21,951 bases of DNA from Betaproteobacteria bacterium (GTDB lineage: Bacteria > Pseudomonadota > Gammaproteobacteria > Burkholderiales > Thiobacillaceae), in contig VGVU01000007.1 in assembly GCA_016873905.1 (NCBI GenBank), forward strand, positions 1 through 21,951. Direction: 5' to 3'. The position numbers and the translations under genes were made by a program. Below, in pieces: positions 7,280 to 14,920 of this stretch. Numbering within the stretch: position 1 is the stretch's first letter; each line of letters opens with the position of its first letter. The notes below the pieces were generated by a model. It worked only from the letters and a program-made list of their open reading frames with translations. It had not been told where the DNA came from and searched no databases.

Positions 7280-8083
7280 ATGAGCAACATTGTTGACCAG
7301 TACCGCATCACCCAAGCCCCTTACTACCGTGCCGTCGCCGACGAGGTGGAATTGTTCGAGGCCGCCTACTCCGTGCGCATGCCCATGATGCTCAAGGGCC
7401 CCACCGGTTGCGGCAAGACCCGCTTTGTGGAATACATGGCGCACAAGCTGGGCAAGCCGCTGATCACCGTGGCGTGTAACGAAGACATGACGGCCTCCGA
7501 CCTGGTCGGCCGCTTCCTGCTCTCCGCTTCCGGCACCGAGTGGCAGGATGGCCCCCTGGCCATCGCCGCCCGACATGGTGCTATCTGCTATCTGGATGAA
7601 GTCGTCGAGGCCCGCCAGGATACCACTGTGGTGATCCACCCGCTGACCGACAACCGCCGCGTGCTGCCTCTGGAAAAGAAGGGCGAACTGGTCAATGCCC
7701 ACCCGGATTTCCAGATTGTGATCAGCTACAACCCGGGCTACCAGTCCCTGATGAAGGACTTGAAGCAATCCACCAAGCAGCGTTTCGGCGGCCTTGACTT
7801 CACCTATCCGGCGCATGACATCGAGACTGAGATCGTTGCCCATGAATCTGGCGTCGATGCGGGCGTGGCTGGAAAACTGGTGTCCATCGCCGAGCGTTCG
7901 CGCAACTTGAAGGGCCACGGTCTGGATGAGGGGCTTTCCACCCGCATGCTGATTTACGCAGGCTCGTTGATTGCCAAGGGCGTGAACCCCCACGCCGCCT
8001 GCCGCGTCGCTCTGGTTCGTCCGATTACCGATGACCCGGATATGCGCGATGCGCTGGATGCGGCTGTTTCGACATTCTTCTGA
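7280..8083 (+). CDS. cbbQ: CbbQ RuBisCO activase AAA+ ATPase (form I operon)
   Basis: This is a 267-residue MoxR-type AAA+ ATPase. I chose the ATG at 7280 (MSNIVDQYRITQAPYY), preceded by CGAGG; an ATG at 7256 abuts the REP element and lacks a ribosome-binding site. Walker A is GPTGCGKT at 40-47. The family block KPLITVACNEDMTASDLVGR lies at 59-78, Walker B is ICYLDEVVEARQD at 102-114, and a sensor region follows in ISYNPGYQSLMKDLKQSTKQ. CbbQ forms hexamers that, with the adaptor CbbO, use ATP to remodel inhibited RuBisCO. It follows cbbLS and precedes cbbO, so it most likely serves the form I enzyme. It is nearly the same length as, and clearly paralogous to, the CbbQ after cbbM. Confidence 0.96.
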   Translation: MSNIVDQYRITQAPYYRAVADEVELFEAAYSVRMPMMLKGPTGCGKTRFVEYMAHKLGKPLITVACNEDMTASDLVGRFLLSASGTEWQDGPLAIAARHGAICYLDEVVEARQDTTVVIHPLTDNRRVLPLEKKGELVNAHPDFQIVISYNPGYQSLMKDLKQSTKQRFGGLDFTYPAHDIETEIVAHESGVDAGVAGKLVSIAERSRNLKGHGLDEGLSTRMLIYAGSLIAKGVNPHAACRVALVRPITDDPDMRDALDAAVSTFF

Positions 8084-8096
8084 TTGGTTTTATCAA

Positions 8097-8193
8097 TCCC
8101 GCAAAGGCGGGAATCCAGTTTGTAGGCCAAACCAAAATGCTGGATTCCTGCCTTCCCCGGTTCTGGTCCGAGGATGACGGCGGGAATGACGGC
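8097..8193. repeat. Degenerate palindromic intergenic repeat between cbbQ and cbbO
   Basis: TCCCGC-AAAG-GCGGGA forms a hairpin at 8097-8112. GGCGGGAATCCAG (8106-8118) is the near-perfect inverse of CTGGATTCCTGCC (8140-8152), and a GCGGGAATGACGG tail follows near 8180. This looks like a decayed copy of the small non-coding GCGGGAATCCAG-type repeat found between genes in many proteobacteria. It is unrelated to the REP pair before cbbQ. Confidence 0.6.
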
Positions 8194-8206
8194 AAAGGAT
8201 TAAGCC

Positions 8207-10567
8207 ATGTCCATCCAACTCGACGATTACGCGGAACTGCTCGAATCCCTCTCCGAGCATTCCCGCCATGCTCTCGATGCCCACTGGCACGAGGCCACCA
8301 AGGTGTTCTCGCCCCGCGGTCTGGACAATTACCTGAAGGGCATCTCCGCCATTCGTGGCCTGGGCCGGGGTGATTCCTTGGTGGAAACCTGGATCGGTGA
8401 AGCCCCGCAAGTTGCCAAGGAAGTGGGTGAGGATGTGGTGGCCGATCTCGCCACGGCTTCGCTCATGCTGGCTTCGAAGACTTCCGGCGCGGTCATCGAA
8501 CTACTGCTCGCCACGGCCCCCACCGCGGCCAATCGCCTGGGCGACGCCGAGTTGTTCCTGAAATACCTGCAATTCATCAACACCCTGATTGCCCAGGCCC
8601 CGCGCGGGGTGCGGCCCATGCTGGACAAGCTGGAAGTGCTGTTCCAGCACCTGACTCTGGGTGGCCTGCGTCGCTGGGCGTTGTGGGGGGCGCACGCGCA
8701 CCGCACCAACTACGAAGAGCAGATCAAATACTTCAGCCTGGAAACCAAGGAATCCCTCGCCATGCTCCAGAAGGAGCGCAAGGGCACCCTGCTGGTGGAT
8801 GTGCAGCGGCGCATCAATATGTATCTGCGCGCACTGTGGGCGCGGGATTTCTTCATGCGCCCCACCTCCGGTGACTTCGAGTCGCGCGAGGGCTACCGGC
8901 CTTACATCGAGGATTACCTGATCCATGTGCCGGATGCGTTTGATGATTTCACCCCGGAAGGCGGTGAAGCGGTCAGCGGCCTGGAGCTCTATCGTGCCAC
9001 CGCCGCCCACTGTGCCGCGCATGTCGTGGAAACCCGGCAACCGATTTCTGCCGAGGCGCTCAATCCTTTCCAGATGGCATTGATTTCGGTGATCGAAGAC
9101 GCCCGCGTCGAGGCGCTGTCGATCCGCAAGTTTCCGGGTTTGAAACAACTCTGGGCCAAGCTGCATACCGCGACCCCGGCCCTGAACAAGAGCGTGGGCG
9201 ATTACCTCAACCGCTTGGCGCGGGCATTGCTCGACGAGACCTACATCGATGACGACGCGTGGATTGTAGAAGGCCGTGCCTTGTTCGCGTTGGCGCAGGA
9301 CAAGCTCGACACCAACCTCACCTCCTGGGATATTGGCGTGCAACTGGCCCACTCCCTCGGTCAGAAGAAGATCGCCTTCAATCCGCGTACTGATTTGCTG
9401 ACCGCACCCTACCGCGATGACAACCGCTATTTCTGGGCGTTTGAGGAATTCGATTTCGCCAAGGCTGCGGGTGCCGGCTACGAATCCATCAAGCAGATCC
9501 GCAAGTATGTCAGTGTCATGGAAATGGCGAACGAGATTGATGTGGAAACCGCCGGCGACGACGCCCAGGAGATCTGGGTGCTCGGCACCGAGCTCTTCCC
9601 CTACGAGAACATCGGCGACCAATATGGTGGCGAAAAGTCTTTCAACGAAACCGAGGGCAAGGAGCCCATCTCCGACCCCTTCCACTATTCCGAGTGGGAT
9701 TACCAGATTCAGCTCGAGCGCCCGGCTTGGGCGACGGTGCTGGAAAAACGCGCCAAGAAGGGCGATCTGGATGTCATCGACGGCATTACCGCGCAGTACA
9801 AACGCGAAATCCACCGCATGAAGTTCCTGCTCGATGCCATGCAGCCGCAGGGCGTCCAGCGCATCCGCAAGCTGGAAGATGGCGACGAGATCGACATCAA
9901 CGCCGCCATCCAGAGCTTCACTGACATTCGCCTGGGCAACCAGCCCGATCCCCGCATCATGATGCGCTCGGTGCGCAAGACCCGCGACTTTTCCATCCTG
10001 GTGTTGCTGGATTTGTCCGAGTCCACCAACGAGAAAGTGCAGGATCAAGAGTATTCAGTGCGCGAACTCACCCAGCAGGCCTGCGTGCTGCTGGCCGATG
10101 CCATCAACAAGGTGGGCGACCCCTTCGCCATCCACGGCTTCTGCTCCGATGGCCGCCACAACGTGGAATACACCCGCTTCAAGGATTTCGACCAGCACTG
10201 GGACGAAGAACCCAAGGCCAAGCTTGCCGGCATGACCGGCCAGCTTTCCACCCGCATGGGCGCGGCCATCCGCCACGCCGGCCACCACTTGAAGCTGCAA
10301 CGCTCGGCCAAGAAGCTCTTGATCGTCATCACCGACGGCGAACCCGCCGACATTGATGTGCGCGACCCGCAATACCTGCGCATGGATACCAAAAAGGCGG
10401 TGGAGGAAGTCGCCAAACTAGGCGTCACCACCTATTGCATGAGTCTGGATCCGCGTGCTGACAACTATGTCTCTCGCATCTTCGGCCAGAAGAACTTCAT
10501 GGTCGTTGATCATGTCCAGCGCCTGCCAGAAAAGTTGCCGTTGCTCTATGCCGGGTTGACGCGATAA
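8207..10567 (+). CDS. cbbO: CbbO RuBisCO activase adaptor, von Willebrand factor A domain (form I operon)
   Basis: This 786-residue protein starts MSIQLDDYAELLESLSEHSR, with AAGGA seven bases upstream. The long N-terminal helical part is followed by a C-terminal von Willebrand A domain with the metal-ion-dependent adhesion site DLSES at about residue 602 (LVLLDLSESTNEK). The domain continues with STRMGAAIRHAGHHLK and LLIVITDGEPADID. In characterised chemoautotroph systems CbbO binds the CbbQ ring and tethers it to RuBisCO through this site. Between DDNR (404) and EWDY (496) it has about 92 residues, against 40 in the CbbO after cbbM, so it carries an insertion of about 50 residues. It is separated from cbbQ by a decayed repeat. 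Confidence 0.95.
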   Translation: MSIQLDDYAELLESLSEHSRHALDAHWHEATKVFSPRGLDNYLKGISAIRGLGRGDSLVETWIGEAPQVAKEVGEDVVADLATASLMLASKTSGAVIELLLATAPTAANRLGDAELFLKYLQFINTLIAQAPRGVRPMLDKLEVLFQHLTLGGLRRWALWGAHAHRTNYEEQIKYFSLETKESLAMLQKERKGTLLVDVQRRINMYLRALWARDFFMRPTSGDFESREGYRPYIEDYLIHVPDAFDDFTPEGGEAVSGLELYRATAAHCAAHVVETRQPISAEALNPFQMALISVIEDARVEALSIRKFPGLKQLWAKLHTATPALNKSVGDYLNRLARALLDETYIDDDAWIVEGRALFALAQDKLDTNLTSWDIGVQLAHSLGQKKIAFNPRTDLLTAPYRDDNRYFWAFEEFDFAKAAGAGYESIKQIRKYVSVMEMANEIDVETAGDDAQEIWVLGTELFPYENIGDQYGGEKSFNETEGKEPISDPFHYSEWDYQIQLERPAWATVLEKRAKKGDLDVIDGITAQYKREIHRMKFLLDAMQPQGVQRIRKLEDGDEIDINAAIQSFTDIRLGNQPDPRIMMRSVRKTRDFSILVLLDLSESTNEKVQDQEYSVRELTQQACVLLADAINKVGDPFAIHGFCSDGRHNVEYTRFKDFDQHWDEEPKAKLAGMTGQLSTRMGAAIRHAGHHLKLQRSAKKLLIVITDGEPADIDVRDPQYLRMDTKKAVEEVAKLGVTTYCMSLDPRADNYVSRIFGQKNFMVVDHVQRLPEKLPLLYAGLTR

Positions 10568-10593
10568 CATCCTAATCAACTACCGTAAAAATC

Positions 10594-10890
10594 ATGCAAA
10601 ACACCTACGTCGGACTCAATCAGGACAACCACGGCATCACCCAACTTGGCCGAATCGTGCTGGATGGCCGCGTGTTCGGTTTTATTCCCGACACGGAAGA
10701 CTGCACCGGCTGGAACTTGGGTCGCATGCAGATCCTCATGGACAAGGTGCAGGACGAATGGGACAAGTACGGTAATTTGCCCAGCCGTTTGCCCGAGGAT
10801 CTGCGTCAGCGCCATATCGCGGTGTACGAAAAGGCCATGGGTGCAGCCCGAACCAAGGGTTGGGATCCCGAGTTGGGCGACGACGATTAG
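10594..10890 (+). CDS. Small uncharacterised protein in the cbbN position of the form I operon
   Basis: This is a 98-residue acidic protein, MQNTYVGLNQDNHGITQLGR... ending KGWDPELGDDD. It has no signal peptide or membrane segment. The N-terminal part looks like short beta strands (RIVLDGRVFGFIPD), followed by a helical part (LMDKVQDEWDKYGNLPSRLP). It starts 26 bases after cbbO on the same strand with a weak ribosome-binding site. Nitrosomonas europaea has an operon cbbLSQON whose last gene cbbN has no known function; position and size suggest this is the equivalent, but I cannot confirm similarity from memory. The reading frame is open throughout and shares the codon style of its neighbours, so I regard it as real. 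Function: unknown. Confidence 0.78.
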   Translation: MQNTYVGLNQDNHGITQLGRIVLDGRVFGFIPDTEDCTGWNLGRMQILMDKVQDEWDKYGNLPSRLPEDLRQRHIAVYEKAMGAARTKGWDPELGDDD

Positions 10891-10923
10891 CGGCACTGCA
10901 GAGCCGGGTTAGTCGTGCCGGGG

Positions 10924-11340
10924 CTATCCCTTGGAAGGTTGAGGGCGTGTAAATTTAAGCACGCTGGCAGGCCCACTTTGGCCTTTCCTGGCGGCCAGGG
11001 TACGCAGTGCTTGGGCAAACTCGATCGGGAGGCGTTGTTGCACGCGGGCCTCGTCAGCATGGTAGAGCACGCACTCATAAGGCACGGCGTCCTCAAGCGT
11101 TGAGCGGGTATGCGGCTGGAATTTTTGCCAGCTGATCGCCATTACCCCCTGGTATTGCGAATCGACGAAGACAATTTCGTCCCGGTCGATCACGGCAAGA
11201 TATTGCAGGCGGCGCAGCGGGACAAATACGCACTCCGCCGGGCTCCGCATCAGTAGCGTGCGGGTCAGGTTATAAAGAGCCGCTGGCAGGGTTTGGGTAC
11301 TGCGCTGGACGGGCGTGTCGCGGTATAGCGTCAGCTGCAT
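10924..11340 (-). CDS. Uncharacterised 138-residue protein downstream of cbbR2
   Basis: I do not recognise a family. The protein begins MQLTLYRDTPVQRSTQTLPA and has an N-terminal half rich in predicted strands (ECVFVPLRRLQYLAVIDRDE, IVFVDSQYQGVMAISWQKF) and a helical C-terminal region (VQQRLPIEFAQALRTLAARKG) with a basic tail. It has no signal peptide, membrane segment or cysteine pairs beyond two isolated cysteines. It lies 82 bases after cbbR2 on the same strand and converges on the small gene at the end of the form I operon, so it is probably co-transcribed with cbbR2. The start has no good ribosome-binding site. A role with the RuBisCO genes is only a guess from position. Confidence 0.72.
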   Translation of the reverse strand: MQLTLYRDTPVQRSTQTLPAALYNLTRTLLMRSPAECVFVPLRRLQYLAVIDRDEIVFVDSQYQGVMAISWQKFQPHTRSTLEDAVPYECVLYHADEARVQQRLPIEFAQALRTLAARKGQSGPASVLKFTRPQPSKG

Positions 11341-11422
11341 GGTTTGGCTAAGGGGTCTGGTCTGATCGCCATTGTGCCGAGCGGAGCGTGTCTGCTCAAC
11401 CCTGCCAGGGACGCGGATTTTG

Positions 11423-12331
11423 TTACAACATCCGCCCCAGACGCGGGCTTTCGGCCACTACAAACTCGGCAAAGGCCCGCGCCGCGAGCGACAGGGTACG
11501 GGTCTTGCGATTGACCAGGTACCAGGACCGCCGGATCGGAAAACCTTCGACATCCAAGGTGCAGATGCGTTTGGCGGCGAGTTCTAGCGTGACCGTGTGG
11601 CGCGATACCACCCCCAACCCCAAACCGGCCTCAACGGCCAATTTGATGGCCTCGTTCTTGTTCATTTCCATGGCGACTTGCCAGCTGAGGCCATGCGCCT
11701 GAAAGAAGGCCTCAGTCGCCATCCGCGTGCCTGATCCGGGTTCGCGACCAACAAAGGGCTCGTGGGCGATCTCGGTCAGCGGGATCTTTTTGGCCTTGGC
11801 GAGGGGATGCTGGATTGGGGCAATAACCACCAGCGGGTTTTCCATAAACACCTGCTGTTCAAGTTCCAGATGCGCGGGCGGTTGCCCCATCAAGGCCAGG
11901 TCCACGGTGTTTTCGGCGATGTGTTGCAGCAGCGCTTCGCGGTTTACAACATTGAGCGTGATGCGAATGTCGGGATGCAAACCGCGAAATTGACTGATCA
12001 GCCGAATCGCAAAGGAACTGGCGGTGCTGACCACACCGACGGTCAGGCTGCCGCGTTGCAGGCCCTGTAGGGCATCCAGATTGTGTTCGAGGCTGACCAG
12101 CTGTTGCATGATCTGCACGCTGGTGTGTTGCAGTTCGCGGCCCGCGTCGGTCAGGTTGATGCGTTTCTTCAGTTGCTCCAGCAGCGGCAACCCGAGGCTT
12201 TCTTCCAACTGCTTGACCTGCATTGATACCGCTGGTTGAGTGAGATGCAATTCCTTGGAGGCCTTGGAAAAGCTGCCGCAACGCGCGACGGCGGCGAAGA
12301 TCTGCAGCTGGCGGAGGGTGAGATGCAACAT
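11423..12331 (-). CDS. cbbR: CbbR LysR-type regulator of the form II RuBisCO operon
   Basis: This is a 302-residue LysR-type regulator starting MLHLTLRQLQIFAAVARCGS. Residues 1-62 form the winged helix-turn-helix (KASKELHLTQPAVSMQVKQL). The effector domain carries GREPGSGTR and NKNEAIKLAVEAGLGLGVVS, the same landmarks as in the other CbbR of this window but clearly divergent in sequence. It is divergent from cbbM across 240 bases that contain a readable LysR-type operator array, so it most likely controls cbbM and possibly the second cbbQ-cbbO pair. It is followed on its strand by the 138-residue unknown gene. Confidence 0.94.
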   Translation of the reverse strand: MLHLTLRQLQIFAAVARCGSFSKASKELHLTQPAVSMQVKQLEESLGLPLLEQLKKRINLTDAGRELQHTSVQIMQQLVSLEHNLDALQGLQRGSLTVGVVSTASSFAIRLISQFRGLHPDIRITLNVVNREALLQHIAENTVDLALMGQPPAHLELEQQVFMENPLVVIAPIQHPLAKAKKIPLTEIAHEPFVGREPGSGTRMATEAFFQAHGLSWQVAMEMNKNEAIKLAVEAGLGLGVVSRHTVTLELAAKRICTLDVEGFPIRRSWYLVNRKTRTLSLAARAFAEFVVAESPRLGRML

Positions 12332-12367
12332 GGTGCAGAAAACAAGGCCTAAAAACGCGTCGAATTA

Positions 12368-12412
12368 TAAGTCATGCTGATAATGTTTATCAAAAGTTCT
12401 GAATTCACTTTA
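12368..12412 (+). promoter_or_regulatory. CbbR operator array upstream of cbbM
   Basis: Three TNA-N7-TNA sites are present: TAA-N7-TGA (12368-12380), TCA-N7-TGA (12390-12402, symmetric) and TGA-N7-TTA (12400-12412). Counted from a start site predicted near 12439, their centres fall at about -65, -43 and -33. This is the classic LysR layout of a distal recognition site and a proximal activation site touching the -35 box. Confidence 0.72.
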
Positions 12413-12432
12413 TGGATGGTCGGGAATATAGT
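12404..12432 (+). promoter_or_regulatory. Promoter of cbbM
   Basis: TTCACT (12404-12409) and TATAGT (12427-12432) are spaced by 17 bases. The -10 box matches consensus at five of six positions and the -35 at four, as expected for an activator-dependent promoter. The -35 box overlaps the last operator site. Transcription would start near 12439, giving a leader of about 130 bases before cbbM. Confidence 0.65.
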
Positions 12433-12571
12433 CTGGCTCCCGATAAGGGAATAGGGGATTGCCGATTTAAAGGCTGCCAGCTTGCAGTGGTTTGTAGTCG
12501 ATACGCAGTCACTCGGGACCTGAACCTTGGATTTTTTACCATTTTGAAGATCAAAACGAAGGAGTTACAGT

Positions 12572-13951
12572 ATGGATCAATCCGCACGCTACGCTGACCT
12601 GTCTCTGAAAGAAGAAGACCTGATCAAGGGCGGTAAGCACATTCTCGTCGCCTACAAGATGAAGCCCGCTGCTGGCTACGGCTTCCTGGAAGTGGCTGCC
12701 CACTTTGCCGCCGAGTCCTCGACCGGTACCAATGTTGAAGTCTGCACCACCGACGAATTCACCAAGGGCGTGGATGCGCTGGTCTATCACATCGACGAGG
12801 CCACCGAGGATATGCGCATTGCCTATCCGCTCGACCTGTTCGACCGCAATGTCACCGACGGCCGCATGATGCTGGTCTCCTTCCTGACGCTGTGTATCGG
12901 TAACAACCAGGGCATGGGCGATTGCGAGCATGCCAAGATGTATGACTTCTACATGCCCGAGCGCGCCATCCAGTTGTTCGACGGTCCGTCCGTTGATATC
13001 AGCAACCTGTGGCGCATTCTCGGTCGTCCGGTCAAGGATGGCGGTTACATCTCCGGCACCATCATCAAGCCGAAGCTGGGTCTGCGTCCCGAGCCGTTCG
13101 CCAAGGCCGCTTACCAGTTCTGGCTGGGTGGCGACTTCATCAAGAACGACGAACCCCAGGGCAACCAGGTCTTCTGCCCGGCCAAGAAGGTTTACCCGCT
13201 GGTCTATGACGCCATGAAGCGCGCCCAGGACGAAACCGGCCAGGCCAAGATCTTCTCCGCCAACATCACCGCGGATGACCACTATGAAATGATGGCTCGC
13301 GCCGATTTCATCCTCGAAACCTTCGGCCCGGACGCCGACAAGGTGGCCTTCCTGGTTGACGGCTATGTCGGCGGCCCCGGCATGGTGACCACTGCTCGCC
13401 GTCAGTACCCCGGCCAGTACCTGCACTACCACCGTGCCGGCCACGGCGCTGTGACCTCCCCGTCCGCCAAGCGTGGCTACACCTCCTTCGTGCTGTCCAA
13501 GATGTCCCGTCTGCAAGGCGCTTCCGGCATCCATGTGGGCACCATGGGCTACGGCAAGATGGAAGGCTCCAAGGACGACCGTTTGCTGGCCTACATGATC
13601 GAGCGCGACGAGTGCCAGGGCCCGGTTTACTTCCAGAAGTGGTACGGCATGAAGCCCACCACGCCGATCATCTCCGGCGGTATGAACGCCCTGCGTCTGC
13701 CTGGCTTCTTCGAGAACCTGGGTCACGGCAATGTCATCAACACGGCCGGTGGCGGTTCCTACGGTCACATTGACAGCCCGGCGGCCGGCGCGATCTCCCT
13801 GCGTCAGTCCTACGAGTGCTGGAAGGCCGGTGCCGACCCGATCGAGTGGGCCAAGGAGCACAAGGAATTCGCTCGTGCCTTCGAGTCCTTCCCGGGCGAT
13901 GCCGACAAGATCTACCCGGGCTGGCGTGAAAAGCTGGGCGTGCACAAGTAA
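12572..13951 (+). CDS. cbbM: RuBisCO form II
   Basis: This is a 459-residue form II RuBisCO, a homo-oligomer without small subunit. GAAGGAG lies six bases before the ATG. Residue numbering coincides with the Rhodospirillum rubrum enzyme: K166 and K168 in GTIIKPKLGL, the carbamylated K191 in GGDFIKNDEPQGNQ, H287 in LHYHRAGHG, H321 in GIHVGT and loop-6 K329 in GYGKMEG. Form II enzymes have low CO2/O2 specificity and are used when CO2 is plentiful or oxygen low. The gene is preceded by its own divergent CbbR and operator array and followed by a strong terminator, after which a second cbbQ-cbbO pair begins. Codon use is strongly biased, as for a highly expressed gene. Confidence 0.98.
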   Translation: MDQSARYADLSLKEEDLIKGGKHILVAYKMKPAAGYGFLEVAAHFAAESSTGTNVEVCTTDEFTKGVDALVYHIDEATEDMRIAYPLDLFDRNVTDGRMMLVSFLTLCIGNNQGMGDCEHAKMYDFYMPERAIQLFDGPSVDISNLWRILGRPVKDGGYISGTIIKPKLGLRPEPFAKAAYQFWLGGDFIKNDEPQGNQVFCPAKKVYPLVYDAMKRAQDETGQAKIFSANITADDHYEMMARADFILETFGPDADKVAFLVDGYVGGPGMVTTARRQYPGQYLHYHRAGHGAVTSPSAKRGYTSFVLSKMSRLQGASGIHVGTMGYGKMEGSKDDRLLAYMIERDECQGPVYFQKWYGMKPTTPIISGGMNALRLPGFFENLGHGNVINTAGGGSYGHIDSPAAGAISLRQSYECWKAGADPIEWAKEHKEFARAFESFPGDADKIYPGWREKLGVHK

Positions 13952-13980
13952 TAAGGCGCGTACAGCACACGCTGAACCGA

Positions 13981-14012
13981 AGAACGCCCCCGCCCTCGGG
14001 GGCGTTTTTCTT
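13981..14012 (+). terminator. Intrinsic terminator after cbbM
   Basis: AACGCCCCCG (13983-13992), loop CCCT, and CGGGGGCGTT (13997-14006) form a perfect ten-pair stem followed by TTTCTT. It lies 30 bases after the cbbM stop and 105 bases before cbbQ, so most cbbM transcripts should end here. Confidence 0.9.
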
Positions 14013-14050
14013 CCGGGGACTGAAACCCCTGACATAGAGTGGATATTTAA

Positions 14051-14088
14051 TTGGCTTTCAGACGCGATAGAGCGCATCTGAAAGCTAA
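14051..14088. promoter_or_regulatory. Large dyad between the cbbM terminator and cbbQ2
   Basis: TTGGCTTTCAGACGCG (14051-14066) is complementary to CGCATCTGAAAGCTAA (14073-14088) with one G-T pair and one mismatch, leaving a six-base loop. No T-run follows, so it is not a typical terminator. It could be a protein-binding dyad or an RNA hairpin protecting the cbbQ-cbbO message. I see no clear promoter boxes in this gap. Confidence 0.55.
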
Positions 14089-14116
14089 TTTGAAATACGG
14101 ATTTTTAGGAGTGGTT

Positions 14117-14920
14117 ATGACCCAAAAAGACCAGTACACGATTCATAAGGAACCCTTCTATCAGGCGCAAGGGAACGAAGTCGCGCTGTTTGAGGCCGCC
14201 TACCGCAACCGCCTGCCGGTGATGGTGAAAGGCCCGACCGGCTGCGGCAAGTCGCGTTTTGTTGAATACATGGCCTGGAAACTCGGCAAGCCGCTCATCA
14301 CCGTGGCCTGCAACGAAGACATGACGGCCAGCGATCTGGTTGGTCGTTACCTGCTCGACGCCAGCGGTACCCGCTGGCTGGACGGCCCACTGACTACGGC
14401 GGCGCGCATGGGTGCCATTTGTTATCTCGACGAGATCGTCGAGGCGCGGCAGGACACCACCGTGGTGATCCACCCGCTGACAGACCACCGCCGTGTCTTG
14501 CCGCTCGACAAAAAGGGCGAATTGATCGAGGCACATCCCGACTTCCAGTTGGTGATTTCGTATAACCCGGGTTATCAAAGCCTGATGAAGGATTTGAAAC
14601 AATCGACCAAGCAGCGCTTTACGGGTTTTGATTTTGATTACCCCGAGGCTGCGCTGGAGGCCCTCATTCTGGCCAAGGAAACCGGCCTGGATGAGGCGAC
14701 GAGCGCCCGCCTGGTGAAGATCGCCCAGACGGCCCGCAACCTGAAGGGCCACGGTCTGGACGAAGGCATTTCCACCCGCTTGCTGGTGTATGCCGCCGCC
14801 CTCATCAAGGACGGTGTCGTTGCGCGGGATGCCTGTCGCATGGCACTGGTGCGCCCGATCACTGACGACGCGGATATTCGCGAAACGCTGGACCACGCTA
14901 TTGACGCAACCTTTGCGTAA
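14117..14920 (+). CDS. cbbQ: CbbQ RuBisCO activase AAA+ ATPase (form II operon)
   Basis: This is a 267-residue MoxR-type AAA+ ATPase, starting MTQKDQYTIHKEPFYQAQGN with AGGAG five bases upstream; an ATG at 14051 would add 22 unrelated residues and run through a hairpin. Walker A is GPTGCGKS, followed by RFVEYMAWKLGKPLITVAC and Walker B in ICYLDEIVEARQD. ISYNPGYQSLMKDLKQSTKQ is shared exactly with the paralogue after cbbS. It is expected to form the ATP-driven ring that, with the CbbO next to it, re-activates RuBisCO; by position the client is CbbM. It is separated from cbbM by a terminator and a dyad, so it may have its own promoter or depend on read-through. Confidence 0.96.
   Translation: MTQKDQYTIHKEPFYQAQGNEVALFEAAYRNRLPVMVKGPTGCGKSRFVEYMAWKLGKPLITVACNEDMTASDLVGRYLLDASGTRWLDGPLTTAARMGAICYLDEIVEARQDTTVVIHPLTDHRRVLPLDKKGELIEAHPDFQLVISYNPGYQSLMKDLKQSTKQRFTGFDFDYPEAALEALILAKETGLDEATSARLVKIAQTARNLKGHGLDEGISTRLLVYAAALIKDGVVARDACRMALVRPITDDADIRETLDHAIDATFA

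Noticed and set aside
7192..8193. CRISPR-like repeats around cbbQ
   Set aside because: The palindromes are inverted pairs of two unrelated types, not regularly spaced direct repeats with unique spacers.
8501..10048. Minus-strand open frame of 515 codons opposite cbbO
   Set aside because: It has no signature and unusual composition, and it lies fully inside the cbbO gene.
10891..10920. Weak inverted repeat CGGCAC/GTGCCG between two convergent small genes
   Set aside because: Six-base arms with an 18-base loop and no T-run are too weak to call a terminator.
12412..12597. Possible leader peptide of 61 codons upstream of cbbM
   Set aside because: Its start lies before the predicted transcription start, and it has no ribosome-binding site and overlaps the cbbM start out of frame.
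12551..14077. Minus-strand open frame of 508 codons opposite cbbM
   Set aside because: It would run through the cbbM terminator and the cbbM ribosome-binding site; composition is typical of an antisense shadow.
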